From contig NC_015759.1 of NCBI RefSeq assembly GCF_000219805.1, positions 992,001-1,056,000 of the forward strand: 64,000 nt of DNA, read 5' to 3'. The DNA is from Weissella koreensis KACC 15510. GTDB lineage: Bacteria > Bacillota > Bacilli > Lactobacillales > Lactobacillaceae. Numbering within the stretch: the first letter of the stretch is position 1; the number at the start of each line of letters is the position of its first letter. Under the pieces are notes generated by a model. It saw nothing but the letters and a program-made list of their open reading frames with translations. It searched no databases and was not told where the DNA came from. The position numbers and the translations under genes are program-made. Shown here piece after piece: positions 28,101-40,071 of the stretch.

Positions 28101-29701
28101 CAATTCCGATTAAAACATCACCCATAGATCAAAGCGATTTATTTGGGGATGGGCATAATATTCCATTTGAAACTTTTTTAGGTTTTAAGGGAAATAAGGT
28201 TCCTGATATTGATTTGAATTTTTCAGGTGATTATCAATCCTTTGCACATAATTATATGAAATCATTGTTTGGAGAAAATAATGTTTTTCGGGCGGGAACT
28301 ATCGCCACTGTGGCTGATAAGACGGCTTTTGGTTATGTAAAAGCATATGAACGAGATCTAAATGAAAATGTTCGGAAGCAAAAGCAAAAGGATCTAGGGA
28401 TTAGTAATTTAGATGATGTTCATCTCTCAGAAGAAGAAGTAATATCATTTAAAACAGCTGAGATTGAACGGCTATCTGCTGGTTCAACAGGAGTTAAGCG
28501 AACAACTGGTCAGCATCCGGCTGGAATTTTGATCGTTCCTGATGATATGGAAATTTATGATTTCACTCCAATACAATTCCCAGCGGATGATATCAAGGCT
28601 AAATGGAAGACAACTCATTTTGATTTTCATTCTATTCACGACAATATTTTGAAAATGGATATTTTGGGACATGATGATCCAACGATGATTCGTGCATTAC
28701 AAGATATGTCAGGGATTGATCCAACAACTATTCCAATGAATGATGAAGGGGTCATGAGCCTTTTTAAATCGCCAGATGTTTTGGGTGTTAAGGCGGAAAA
28801 TATTTTTTCAAAGACTGGAACATTAGGTGTACCAGAATTTGGGACAGCTTTTGTTAGAGGGATGTTACAAGAAACGAAACCGACTAGTTATGCTGACTTA
28901 CTTCAAATTTCAGGACTATCTCACGGAACAGATGTGTGGCGAGGTAACGCAGATGAATTGATTGAAAATGGGTTAGCTGACATTTCTACCGTAATTGGAA
29001 CACGAGACAAAATTATGACGGACTTAATCAATTGGGGAGTTAACCCTGAATCAGCCTTTCAAATTATGGAAAAAGTGCGTAAGGGAAAAGGTGTTTCTGA
29101 AGCCTATCAAGCCGAATTGCGTGATGCAGGAATACAAGAATGGTATATTGAATCTCTTCAAAAGATCCAATATATGTTCCCATTGGCTCACGCTGCTGCA
29201 TATGTTTTGATGGCTTTGCGGATTGCTTACTTTAAAGTCTATTTTCCAACTTTGTATTATGCAGCGTACTTCTCGATTCGAGCTAGTAATTTTGATATTG
29301 TTACGATGTCTCGCGGATCGCAAGCACTCAAAGGGCGAATTATAGAGATTAACGGCCAAGGATTAGATGCATCAGCCAAAGATCGCGATCTTGTAACCGT
29401 ATTGGAAGTTGCTAATGAGGCGACCGAGCGTGGAATTGATTTTGGAATGGTAGATCTATATAAATCAGATTCGGAACAATGGATTATTGATGGTAACGTT
29501 TTGTTAGCACCTTTCAATGCAGTTCCTAGTTTAGGTGATAACGTTGCAAAGAAAATTATTGCAGCTAGAGCGGAAGGCGAATTCTTATCTAAGGAAGATT
29601 TGGCTAAACGTGGAGGTGTTTCTCAAACGTTGATGCAATTTTTCGAAGATAATGGTGTTGTTGATGGAATGTCTGAAGAAAATCAGATGGCACTTTTTTA
29701 A
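25127..29701 (+). CDS. polC: DNA polymerase III alpha subunit, PolC type (divergent)
   Basis: 1524 residues from the ATG at 25127 (MSLSASEQFQ); earlier in-frame starts at 25097 and 25115 are possible. Gram-positive replicative polymerase. Order: N-terminal domain, OB fold (about 225-330), PHP domain split by the proofreading exonuclease (FDVETTG near 485; HNVIDFDVP; HNAIFDATATG), polymerase core (GSRGSVGSS; PDIDLNFSGDY), helix-hairpin-helix and C-terminal region ending in MALF. Oddities against the Bacillus enzyme, recalled from memory: HLH of the PHP site is Q352-V-H354; TDHAG is TDTAG (T386); about 40 extra residues lie between 397 and 452; and the CPNC...CPRC zinc module is replaced by S973-R-K-G976 and S998-P-I-D1001. 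Confidence 0.97.
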   Translation: MSLSASEQFQVLAKQLQFEKIPQGFKNAELQKLTVHENSKVWQFKLDLPALPAVQETADFVHRLTMSFQHLAEPDFKFNLSQQPDVSTIAQYWNWVMQLHQNESGAFNPAFSNVVLEVTENQINLKFNSKAWLQYAEKTGMTIVADTFYKLGLADPLPFKLQVDDQLVQRSLNQNQQHRMQEQAEIAKKTQANLEAQHAAMLQHKKESEKIEDQQKSRVRSKVTDRSIGKGIPNGVIVTKMTDVQMEADLVTFEGYVFDSEIRELRNGRKLAILKMSDYTDSFILKKFLNQEAEEPWLKDLKNGGWYRVRGNIREDAFSHDLTMMFRDIEVIPGKKARKDPYQGDEKRVDLQVHSLMSTMDATNGIGDYIKTAADWGMRSIAVTDTAGAQAFPEASNTAKQINSKLNDKATQQFLAESGIDPNDQDIVKDFLKTHTNELSEFIKTKQAHFKMIYGVEVNLVEDSSAFALNEDTTNLDDAIYVSFDVETTGLAPRYDKVIQLSAVKMQRGNVIAEFDEYINPHEPLSPIIMDITHITDQDLKNAREESEVFAEFKAFCADHILVGHNVIDFDVPMVNTTYERLGMETISNVVVDTLPLARFVHPEMRRFTLSTLAKKLGVPLDHAHNAIFDATATGQVARKLLQDMEEQYGVKNAKQLNEYAGKAESWRHERPKRATVLVKNQTGVKNLYKLISEANVNYLERVPRTPRSILNKYRDGLLIGTGDASGEFFEALERKGVLAAKEIAKYYDYIEIQPLSNYTQELAREMIKGEDRLKEIIQDAIDIGKQLDKPVVVSGDAHYLDPEDAIYRKILINSQGGANPLNRYPLPKVHFKTTQELLDEFDFLGEDLAKQIVVHNTNIVADQIDDVEAIKTGNYPPNMPNAEQEIREKTYQTAYRMYGKPLPLQIEARIERELASIIGNGFSVIYLVAQRLVAKSNKDGYLVGSRGSVGSSLVALLVGITEVNALAPHYYSRKGDYVEFVDPRIYGSGYSIPIKTSPIDQSDLFGDGHNIPFETFLGFKGNKVPDIDLNFSGDYQSFAHNYMKSLFGENNVFRAGTIATVADKTAFGYVKAYERDLNENVRKQKQKDLGISNLDDVHLSEEEVISFKTAEIERLSAGSTGVKRTTGQHPAGILIVPDDMEIYDFTPIQFPADDIKAKWKTTHFDFHSIHDNILKMDILGHDDPTMIRALQDMSGIDPTTIPMNDEGVMSLFKSPDVLGVKAENIFSKTGTLGVPEFGTAFVRGMLQETKPTSYADLLQISGLSHGTDVWRGNADELIENGLADISTVIGTRDKIMTDLINWGVNPESAFQIMEKVRKGKGVSEAYQAELRDAGIQEWYIESLQKIQYMFPLAHAAAYVLMALRIAYFKVYFPTLYYAAYFSIRASNFDIVTMSRGSQALKGRIIEINGQGLDASAKDRDLVTVLEVANEATERGIDFGMVDLYKSDSEQWIIDGNVLLAPFNAVPSLGDNVAKKIIAARAEGEFLSKEDLAKRGGVSQTLMQFFEDNGVVDGMSEENQMALF

Positions 29702-29757
29702 AAATGATGTATAAAAAAAGGTGTAATGATTGGTTTAGTTAAATTTTATACTTATGT

Positions 29758-29794
29758 GAGAGGTTGGATGTTTTTATCCTAACCTCTTTTTTTT
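29758..29794 (+). terminator. Terminator after polC
   Basis: GAGAGGTTGGAT.../ATCCTAACCTC with an eight-T run. Confidence 0.85.
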
Positions 29795-29986
29795 ACGATG
29801 AACTTTCATTTTATTGAGATAAATGATTAATTCATAAAGGCTACTTTAGGCTTAAGATGGTTATTCTAAAATAATAAAATTAAAAGTTCTTTTTAAATAA
29901 GCTGCTTTTATAAAACTTAAATCTAGTATTATCAAGGGATAGAGATGTCGATAACAACGTTCGTCAAAAAAATATCAAATCAGTAG

Positions 29987-30015
29987 TTGACGAACAATCG
30001 GATCTAAGGTATATT
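29987..30015 (+). promoter_or_regulatory. rRNA operon promoter P1
   Basis: TTGACG (29987-29992), 17 bp, TATATT (30010-30015). The 190 bp between the polC terminator and this promoter hold no gene that I can see. Confidence 0.7.
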
Positions 30016-30083
30016 AATTAAGTCAGATACGAACGGCAACTTCGGTTGTTGAAACGAATGACAAAATTAAATAAAATAAGTTG

Positions 30084-30112
30084 TTGACATTAAATCGGCT
30101 ACTTGTTATACT
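30084..30112 (+). promoter_or_regulatory. rRNA operon promoter P2
   Basis: TTGACA (30084-30089), 17 bp, TATACT (30107-30112) with TG in extended -10 position. Near-consensus, as expected for rRNA. Confidence 0.85.
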
Positions 30113-30142
30113 AATTAAGTTGTCTCGTGATAGGCGATGAGT

Positions 30143-30189
30143 AGAACATTGAAAACTAAATAACGTTTCGATGAAACAAATGTGCAGGT
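30143..30189 (+). other. 5' strand of the 16S processing stem
   Basis: AAAACTAAATAACGTTTC (30152-30169) is perfectly complementary to 31924-31941 beyond the 16S 3' end, and flanking bases extend the helix (CAGGT/ACCTG and AGAACA/TGTTCT). This is the usual RNase III substrate that frees pre-16S. The stretch also overlaps the rRNA leader expected to carry antitermination signals. Confidence 0.85.
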
Positions 30190-30310
30190 GTGTCTCATAT
30201 TTATAATATGGAAGATACAAACATTTGCGAAGTCAATTTCGCTAGTAAATTCGTTTAACAACTGTTAAACAACAACAAAAAAGATTGAGTTATACTCAAG
30301 CTTTTCAATT

Positions 30311-31899
<1,589 letters not shown>

Positions 31900-31908
31900 A
31901 AATCGGAA

Positions 31909-31950
31909 ACCTGCATATTCGTTGAAACGTTATTTAGTTTTGAGTGTTCT
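31909..31950 (+). other. 3' strand of the 16S processing stem
   Basis: GAAACGTTATTTAGTTTT (31924-31941) complements 30152-30169 exactly. See the 5' strand entry. Confidence 0.85.
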
Positions 31951-31970
31951 ACACTCAATTTAATTTTATT

Positions 31971-32043
31971 GGGGAATTAGCTCAGCTGGGAGAGCGCCTG
32001 CTTTGCAAGCAGGAGGTCAGCGGTTCGATCCCGCTATTCTCCA
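31971..32043 (+). tRNA. tRNA-Ala (anticodon UGC)
   Basis: 73 nt in the 16S-23S spacer, with perfect acceptor (GGGGAAT/ATTCTCC with GU), D-arm GCTC/GAGC, anticodon stem CCTGC/GCAGG with loop TTTGCAA, and T-arm AGCGG/CCGCT. No tRNA-Ile accompanies it. CCA is not encoded: the gene ends CCA through the acceptor and discriminator only. Confidence 0.97.
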
Positions 32044-32064
32044 TTAACACTTCGGTGTTAAATT

Positions 32065-32101
32065 AGTTCTTTGAAAACTGAATCATATATATAAATTTTA
32101 A
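32065..32101 (+). other. 5' strand of the 23S processing stem
   Basis: AAAACTGAATCATATATATAA (first 20 nt from 32075) is complementary to 35247-35287 downstream of 23S, allowing for about four extra bases on the 3' side. The first part (AGTTCTTTGAAAAC) is the usual spacer antitermination/processing sequence of lactobacilli. Confidence 0.8.
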
Positions 32102-32299
32102 AAATTTCAATTTTATTGAATACAATATAAATTGAACCGAGTAAATCAATAGTTGATCATCGCAATGATGATTGACAGTGAATTACACCGCGTTATTTTT
32201 TGAGTTTTTTAATTAGTTCATCACAATATTTATATTGTGGTAATCGCAAGCGACCGTTAGGTCGCATACTCAAGCTTGAATCATCAACGAAAGTTGATC

Positions 32300-35214
<2,915 letters not shown>

Positions 35215-35246
35215 GTTGAATACGACGTGGTGGTTCAAGGTGTATT

Positions 35247-35287
35247 GTTAAAATTTATAAATATATATGATTCAGTTTTGAGGGAAC
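35247..35287 (+). other. 3' strand of the 23S processing stem
   Basis: ATATATATGATTCAGTTTTG (35262 onward) pairs with 32065-32101. Confidence 0.75.
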
Positions 35288-35308
35288 TAACTCTCAACAA
35301 TTTAATAC

Positions 35309-35426
35309 GTGTCGTGACGATAGCACTGAGGTCACACCTGTTCCCATCCCGAACACAGAAGTTAAGCTCAGTCACGCCGAAAGTAGTTGGAGGATCGCCT
35401 CCTGCGAGGATAGGAAGTCGCGGTGC
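35309..35426 (+). rRNA. 5S ribosomal RNA
   Basis: 118 nt. Helix I GTGTCGTGAC/GTCGCGGTGC closes it with GU pairs. The conserved CACACCTGTTCCCATCCCGA and ACACAGAAGTTAAGCTC are present. It lies 95 bp after 23S. No tRNA genes follow. Confidence 0.93.
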
Positions 35427-35433
35427 ATATTTA

Positions 35434-35461
35434 AAGCTCATCATTTTGATGGGCTTTTTTG
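35434..35461 (+). terminator. Terminator of the rRNA operon
   Basis: AAGCTCATC/GATGGGCTT with loop ATTTT-like and TTTTTT, 8 bp after 5S. Confidence 0.9.
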
Positions 35462-35494
35462 TTATGTTTTTTGAAAATCAGGTTTCTTTCTAGT

Positions 35495-36820
35495 ATGGAA
35501 TTTAAACAAATCAATCGATTAGATCAACTATATGGGTGTAAGCTTTTTTTAACGAAGAATGAATTACAAGATTTAAAAAAGACTGCTTTTTATCAAAGTC
35601 AAAATAGATTTATTGAAATTACAAAACCGATTAAATCAGATATATGTCAACGTTGCTTTAATAAGATTAAAATTAATTGGAAATACCCTAAAAATGGAAT
35701 AAAATACTGTTGGTATTGTAAAGACATGGGGACTATCAGAAGTAATGATTATTTAGTGATAATAAAAGATCCTAAACAGTATTTAGACAATAGTAAAATA
35801 AATTGGAAAGGGCAGCTAACATTACAACAACAAAAAATAGCTAATGAGCAATTGATAGCATGGGAAAGGAAATTAAATCATTTAACATATGCGGTGACTG
35901 GATCTGGTAAAACTGAGATATTATATCCACTAATTAATCAAGTATTGTTAGAAAAAGGTCGTATTGCTTTAGTAGCACCACGTGTTGATGTAGTAATTGA
36001 ATTATCTCAGCGTATAAAAAAATATTTTAATGGATCCATGACCGTATTACATGGAGAAGAACATGAAATTCAATACACACAATTGTTAATTTGCACCGTT
36101 CAACAATTGATGAAATTTCATCAGACTTTTGATTTAATTGTAGTTGATGAAGTAGATGCATTTCCTTTACGAAATAACAAAGCATTAGAAAAAGTAATTG
36201 AGGAAGCAAAACGACCTCAAGGGTTAAAATACTATCTTACCGCAACACCTTCAATTAATTTATTACGTAGAGTTAAACATACTAATTGGAAATTGTCATT
36301 TTTAGCTAATCGATTTCATGGTTATCCATTACCAATAATACAAATATATATTTCGCCAAAATGGAGAAAAAAATTACCCATTAAACTAGAAAAACAATTA
36401 TCGAAATATCAAAAAAATAAACGCTGCTTTTTAATTTTTGTACCGCAAATAGAGGATTTAAATTTAGTGAAGGCGATGATGCCTAAATCACTGTCTGTTG
36501 CTACCGTATATTCCAAGCACCCAGAAAGATCCAATAATATTAAAAAACTAAGATCACGCGAAATTAATGGGTTAATAACTACTACAATCTTAGAACGAGG
36601 AGTTACTTTTTCAGCATTAGATGTTTATATTTTGGGTGGTGATGAAGTAGTTTTTACTTATGAGACTATTTTGCAAATAGCAGGTAGATGCGGGCGAGAT
36701 GCTGAGTACCCTAATGGAAATGTGTGGATATTTACCGCTGATATTACTTTAAGAATGTTACGAGCTCAAAAAGAGATTCAGTGGTTAAACAGTTGGAGGG
36801 ATCATCATAGTGAATTGTGA
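35495..36820 (+). CDS. comFA: Competence DNA translocase ComFA
   Basis: 441 residues from the ATG at 35495; a TTG at 35459 falls in the rRNA terminator and is unlikely. DEAD-type helicase thought to drive uptake of transforming single-stranded DNA. N-terminal four-cysteine zinc module (CQRC near 52, CWYC near 78), Walker A VTGSGKTE near 138, VVDEVDAF, LTATPS and the late GRCGRDA motif VI. The ribosome site is poor (CAGGTTTC, 10-13 nt away), fitting low basal expression. Overlaps comFC by 11 nt. The cysteine-bearing N-terminus and partner gene make the call firm. Confidence 0.95.
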   Translation: MEFKQINRLDQLYGCKLFLTKNELQDLKKTAFYQSQNRFIEITKPIKSDICQRCFNKIKINWKYPKNGIKYCWYCKDMGTIRSNDYLVIIKDPKQYLDNSKINWKGQLTLQQQKIANEQLIAWERKLNHLTYAVTGSGKTEILYPLINQVLLEKGRIALVAPRVDVVIELSQRIKKYFNGSMTVLHGEEHEIQYTQLLICTVQQLMKFHQTFDLIVVDEVDAFPLRNNKALEKVIEEAKRPQGLKYYLTATPSINLLRRVKHTNWKLSFLANRFHGYPLPIIQIYISPKWRKKLPIKLEKQLSKYQKNKRCFLIFVPQIEDLNLVKAMMPKSLSVATVYSKHPERSNNIKKLRSREINGLITTTILERGVTFSALDVYILGGDEVVFTYETILQIAGRCGRDAEYPNGNVWIFTADITLRMLRAQKEIQWLNSWRDHHSEL

Positions 36821-37484
36821 AATTTGCCAAAAACAAATTTTACGGACATGGAATGTTAAACAATTTATTTTTGGTAAAACAATTGAATTGTATGATATTT
36901 GTAATGGATGTCGTAAAAATTTTAATGAAATAGGAGCGATCTTTTGCCCAGGATGTGGTCGAAAGCAAATGAATTCAAAACTTTGCAGTGATTGTAATCT
37001 TTGGAAAATTAAAGGCTATCAAATAATAAATAACCGAGCCATATATTGCTATAATCAAATGATGAAGCAGTATTTTAGAGAATATAAATTTAGAGGCGGG
37101 TATCATTTGAAGTCTATTTTCATGGGTGAAATAGAGAAGATTACTGATAGTAGACGAACATTAATTGTAATTCCAATTGCAAATGATAAATTACAAAAAA
37201 GGGGATTTAATCAGAGTAGTGGACTGATAAGAGCGCAAACTAAATGGATTGACGGACTTAAGTGTCAGAAACATTTTAAAGCTACTCAATCTAAAAAAAC
37301 GCGATATCAGCGAATTAACACTCAGCAATGGTTTGAACTAAATGTTGATCCAAATCAGATTGAAAATAAAAAAATTACATTAATCGATGATGTTTATACA
37401 ACTGGAAGAACCCTTTATCATGCAGCTGATTGCTTGTATCAGGCTGGTGCCAAAAATGTGAATTCGATTACATTAATAAGATAA
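36810..37484 (+). CDS. comFC: ComFC, phosphoribosyltransferase-like competence protein
   Basis: 224 residues starting with GTG at 36810 (GGAGGG 9 nt upstream), inside the end of comFA. Two N-terminal zinc-ribbon pairs (CEIC near residue 3; CPGC and CSDC near 50-70), then a PRTase domain with ITLIDDVYTTGRTLYHAA near residue 190, the PRPP loop. Required for DNA uptake in other Gram-positives, probably with ComFA. No regulator site is recognised upstream. Confidence 0.93.
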   Translation: MNCEICQKQILRTWNVKQFIFGKTIELYDICNGCRKNFNEIGAIFCPGCGRKQMNSKLCSDCNLWKIKGYQIINNRAIYCYNQMMKQYFREYKFRGGYHLKSIFMGEIEKITDSRRTLIVIPIANDKLQKRGFNQSSGLIRAQTKWIDGLKCQKHFKATQSKKTRYQRINTQQWFELNVDPNQIENKKITLIDDVYTTGRTLYHAADCLYQAGAKNVNSITLIR

Positions 37485-37623
37485 AAAAATGTGAACGTCT
37501 TTATTTATAATATAATATATGTTACAATGCTATTACAGGAAAGAAAGATAGCGGTTTCATCTAAGCCTGTGCGGATTTAATTGAAATTTATAAATCCAAT
37601 TAAAAAGAATGGAGATTAACACT

Positions 37624-38187
37624 ATGCTAGAATTTATTGTACGTGGTGAAAATATCGAAGTAACAGAGGCAATTAAGGCCTACGTCATTAAGCGTCTAAC
37701 TCGTTTAGAGCGTTATCTTAATGATGACAATAAGTATGTAGCGCATGTCAATTTGCGCTCATACCAAGAACGGACTTTTAAAATTGAAGTAACCATTCAG
37801 TTGCCATATCTCCTTCTCCGAGCTGAAGACACCCAAGATGATTTGTATCAATCTATTGATTTTGTTTCAGATAAATTGGAACGACAAATCCGAAAATATA
37901 AGACTAAGGTAAATCGTAAGTCACGTGAAAAGGGTTATAAAGGTATTGATACCTTTATGAATGAATCATTGGATGAACCTCAATTAGAAGAGGAAGAAGA
38001 TGCTCAATTTGAAATTGTTCGAACTAAGCATCTTTCATTAAAGCCAATGGATGTAGAAGAAGCTATTCTTCAAATGGATCTATTGGGTCATAACTTCTTC
38101 GTCTTCCAAGATGCAGAAAGTGATTTGCCAGCGGTAGTTTATAAGCGTAAAGATGGTAAGTATGCTTTGATTGATACCGATTTATAA
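37624..38187 (+). CDS. hpf: Long-form ribosome hibernation promoting factor HPF
   Basis: 187 residues from the ATG at 37624 (GGAG at 37611-37614 lies 9 nt upstream; an ATG at 37609 would be inside the ribosome site). The N-terminal S30/YfiA domain (1-100, MLEFIVRGENIEVTEAIKAY) binds the 30S channel. The C-terminal domain (about 125-185, IVRTKHLSLKPMDVEEAILQ) dimerises 70S into 100S. Leader of about 100 nt contains a GGATTTA/TAAATCC hairpin just before the ribosome site. Monocistronic, with its own terminator. Confidence 0.95.
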   Translation: MLEFIVRGENIEVTEAIKAYVIKRLTRLERYLNDDNKYVAHVNLRSYQERTFKIEVTIQLPYLLLRAEDTQDDLYQSIDFVSDKLERQIRKYKTKVNRKSREKGYKGIDTFMNESLDEPQLEEEEDAQFEIVRTKHLSLKPMDVEEAILQMDLLGHNFFVFQDAESDLPAVVYKRKDGKYALIDTDL

Positions 38188-38209
38188 CATTAAATAATTG
38201 ATTAATCAA

Positions 38210-38242
38210 AAAGATCAACTACGATGATAGTTGATCTTTTTT
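38210..38242 (+). terminator. Terminator after hpf
   Basis: AAGATCAACTA/TAGTTGATCTT perfect 11-bp stem with T-run. Confidence 0.9.
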
Positions 38243-38329
38243 AGTATAATAATAATAAATTTAAGACTTTCAAAAGCTTTGTGAACAGGGGACTGTTATA
38301 ATAAATAGTAAGAAAATGAGGTGAATCAG

Positions 38330-39430
38330 ATGTATTTAGATAGAATTGAAAAGGTTCGTAAAAATTTAGCTGTTTTTAACGCTGATGGAATGTTGGTAGC
38401 AGATGGGGATAACCTAAAATATTTAACTGGATTTTTAGGTGGAACTGGGGATGGTCTACTATTGATTGGAACATCTGAGAAGAAGGCAGCACTGATTACA
38501 GATGCCCGTTATGAAGAAGAATTAAGGACTAGTTTACCTGAGGGAATTGATCTATTAATTACTCGTGATTATTATGGTGTTGCAATGCTTGCTGCTAAAA
38601 GATTTAAAATAAATAATTTAGGGTTTGAAGATACTTTGCCATTTAAAATATTTGATGTATTGGATGAAAATTTTGAAGGACAGGATGAAAATTCAGATAT
38701 TGTTCCAATTCCAGAATTAGTAGAGTGGTTACGCCAAGTTAAGTCTGAAAACGAGTTAGATGCACTACGTCATTCGACTGAAGTGGCTGTCAAAGCATAT
38801 GAAGAATTATTGACAAAGGTAGAGGTAGGGATGACAGAGCGGCAGGTTGCTAATCTGCTAGATTTTATTATTAAAGGTTTGGGTGCAACTAGTGCATCAT
38901 TTGAAACAATTGTTGCATCTGGCTATCGTGGCGCATTACCTCATGGTGAGGCAACTGATAAAAAATTAGCTGAAGGTGAATTGGTCACGATTGACTTTGG
39001 TTATTTTGTGGACGGATATACGTCAGATATTACACGAACGTTTGCCTTAGGAGCGGTTGATGATGGAGTTAAAAAAGCTTATCAGGTAGTCCAACAAGCA
39101 AATCAAAAGGCCATTCAAAAGATTAAAGCAGGAGTATCAGCTGGTGATGTTGATCAAGCCGCACGAGAAGTGATTGATCAAGCCGAATATGGTAAATATT
39201 ATACCCATGCAACCGGACATGGCGTCGGATTAGCCATTCATGAAGGTCCCGTAGTTTCAACACAAGCAGAAGAAAGACTTGAAGCTGGAATGTTATTGAC
39301 GATTGAACCTGGTATTTATATTCCAGGAGCATTTGGAATTAGAATTGAAGATGATGTTATTGTGACTAAAAATGGGGTTGAAAACCTAACTAGTGAGTTA
39401 ACGACTGATTTAATTAGCATTGATAGGTAA
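38330..39430 (+). CDS. Xaa-Pro dipeptidase/aminopeptidase (M24B)
   Basis: 366 residues from the ATG at 38330 (GAGG 8 nt upstream; GTG at 38321 is the alternative). N-terminal creatinase-like domain (about 1-130), then a pita-bread catalytic domain. The metal ligands are visible in order: D in TIDFGYFVDGY, D in TSDITRTF, H in HATGHGVGLAIHE, E in LTIEPGIY, E in GIRIEDDV. It trims peptides with proline in second position in the cytoplasm, useful for growth on milk or plant peptides. The next gene begins 2 nt after the stop. Confidence 0.93.
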   Translation: MYLDRIEKVRKNLAVFNADGMLVADGDNLKYLTGFLGGTGDGLLLIGTSEKKAALITDARYEEELRTSLPEGIDLLITRDYYGVAMLAAKRFKINNLGFEDTLPFKIFDVLDENFEGQDENSDIVPIPELVEWLRQVKSENELDALRHSTEVAVKAYEELLTKVEVGMTERQVANLLDFIIKGLGATSASFETIVASGYRGALPHGEATDKKLAEGELVTIDFGYFVDGYTSDITRTFALGAVDDGVKKAYQVVQQANQKAIQKIKAGVSAGDVDQAAREVIDQAEYGKYYTHATGHGVGLAIHEGPVVSTQAEERLEAGMLLTIEPGIYIPGAFGIRIEDDVIVTKNGVENLTSELTTDLISIDR

Positions 39431-39432
39431 GC

Positions 39433-40050
39433 ATGATGGAATATTTTATAGCCGATTTACATTTTTTTCATGAACAGTTATTACAAAGTGAACATTTTTC
39501 GCCCCGTCCATATGATGATTTGCAGGATGAGCATCAAGGCCTACAACAGGCTTGGAATGCTAGGGTGACAGAAAATGATACAGTTTATCATTTAGGCGAT
39601 TTAGCTTTTTTAAATAAAATTAAACCAGCTAAAAAAGGTTATCAATCACTTTATGAATTATTATTAAGCCTCAATGGACAAATTGTATTGATTAAGGGAA
39701 ACCATGATACTCGGGATTTATTTAAATTTTTACAAAATCAACATTCAACATTATCTGATGGTCGTCCTAAATTTAAATTTCATGATGTTGGAATGATTGT
39801 GAAAGCTAATCACCATCAATTCTTTTTGACACACTATCCTTTGATACTGGGGCCAACCGCCTCTAGTGTTAATTTACATGGTCATATTCATCATAGTCAG
39901 GTAGCAATTGCTGAAAATATTAATGTAGGAATTGATAGTTCCGATCTAGAATATTTAAATTCAGACGAGCGTCCTACTTGGGGAACACCATTGAATTTAT
40001 CTGAAATTGAAATGATTTTAGAGAGGAAACGTCATCAATTATCAGAATAG
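39433..40050 (+). CDS. Calcineurin-like metallophosphoesterase
   Basis: 205 residues; a second ATG at 39436 is equally possible. Motifs: YFIADLHFFHE (DxH), YHLGDLAF (GD), IKGNHDTRD (GNHD), LTHYP and HGHIHHS (GHxH). It resembles small cytoplasmic phosphoesterases of unknown substrate. Starts 2 nt after the peptidase stop and precedes another phosphatase, forming a five-gene run to 42838. Confidence 0.9.
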   Translation: MMEYFIADLHFFHEQLLQSEHFSPRPYDDLQDEHQGLQQAWNARVTENDTVYHLGDLAFLNKIKPAKKGYQSLYELLLSLNGQIVLIKGNHDTRDLFKFLQNQHSTLSDGRPKFKFHDVGMIVKANHHQFFLTHYPLILGPTASSVNLHGHIHHSQVAIAENINVGIDSSDLEYLNSDERPTWGTPLNLSEIEMILERKRHQLSE

Positions 40051-40071
40051 CCGAAAGGAGGCCAATGAATT

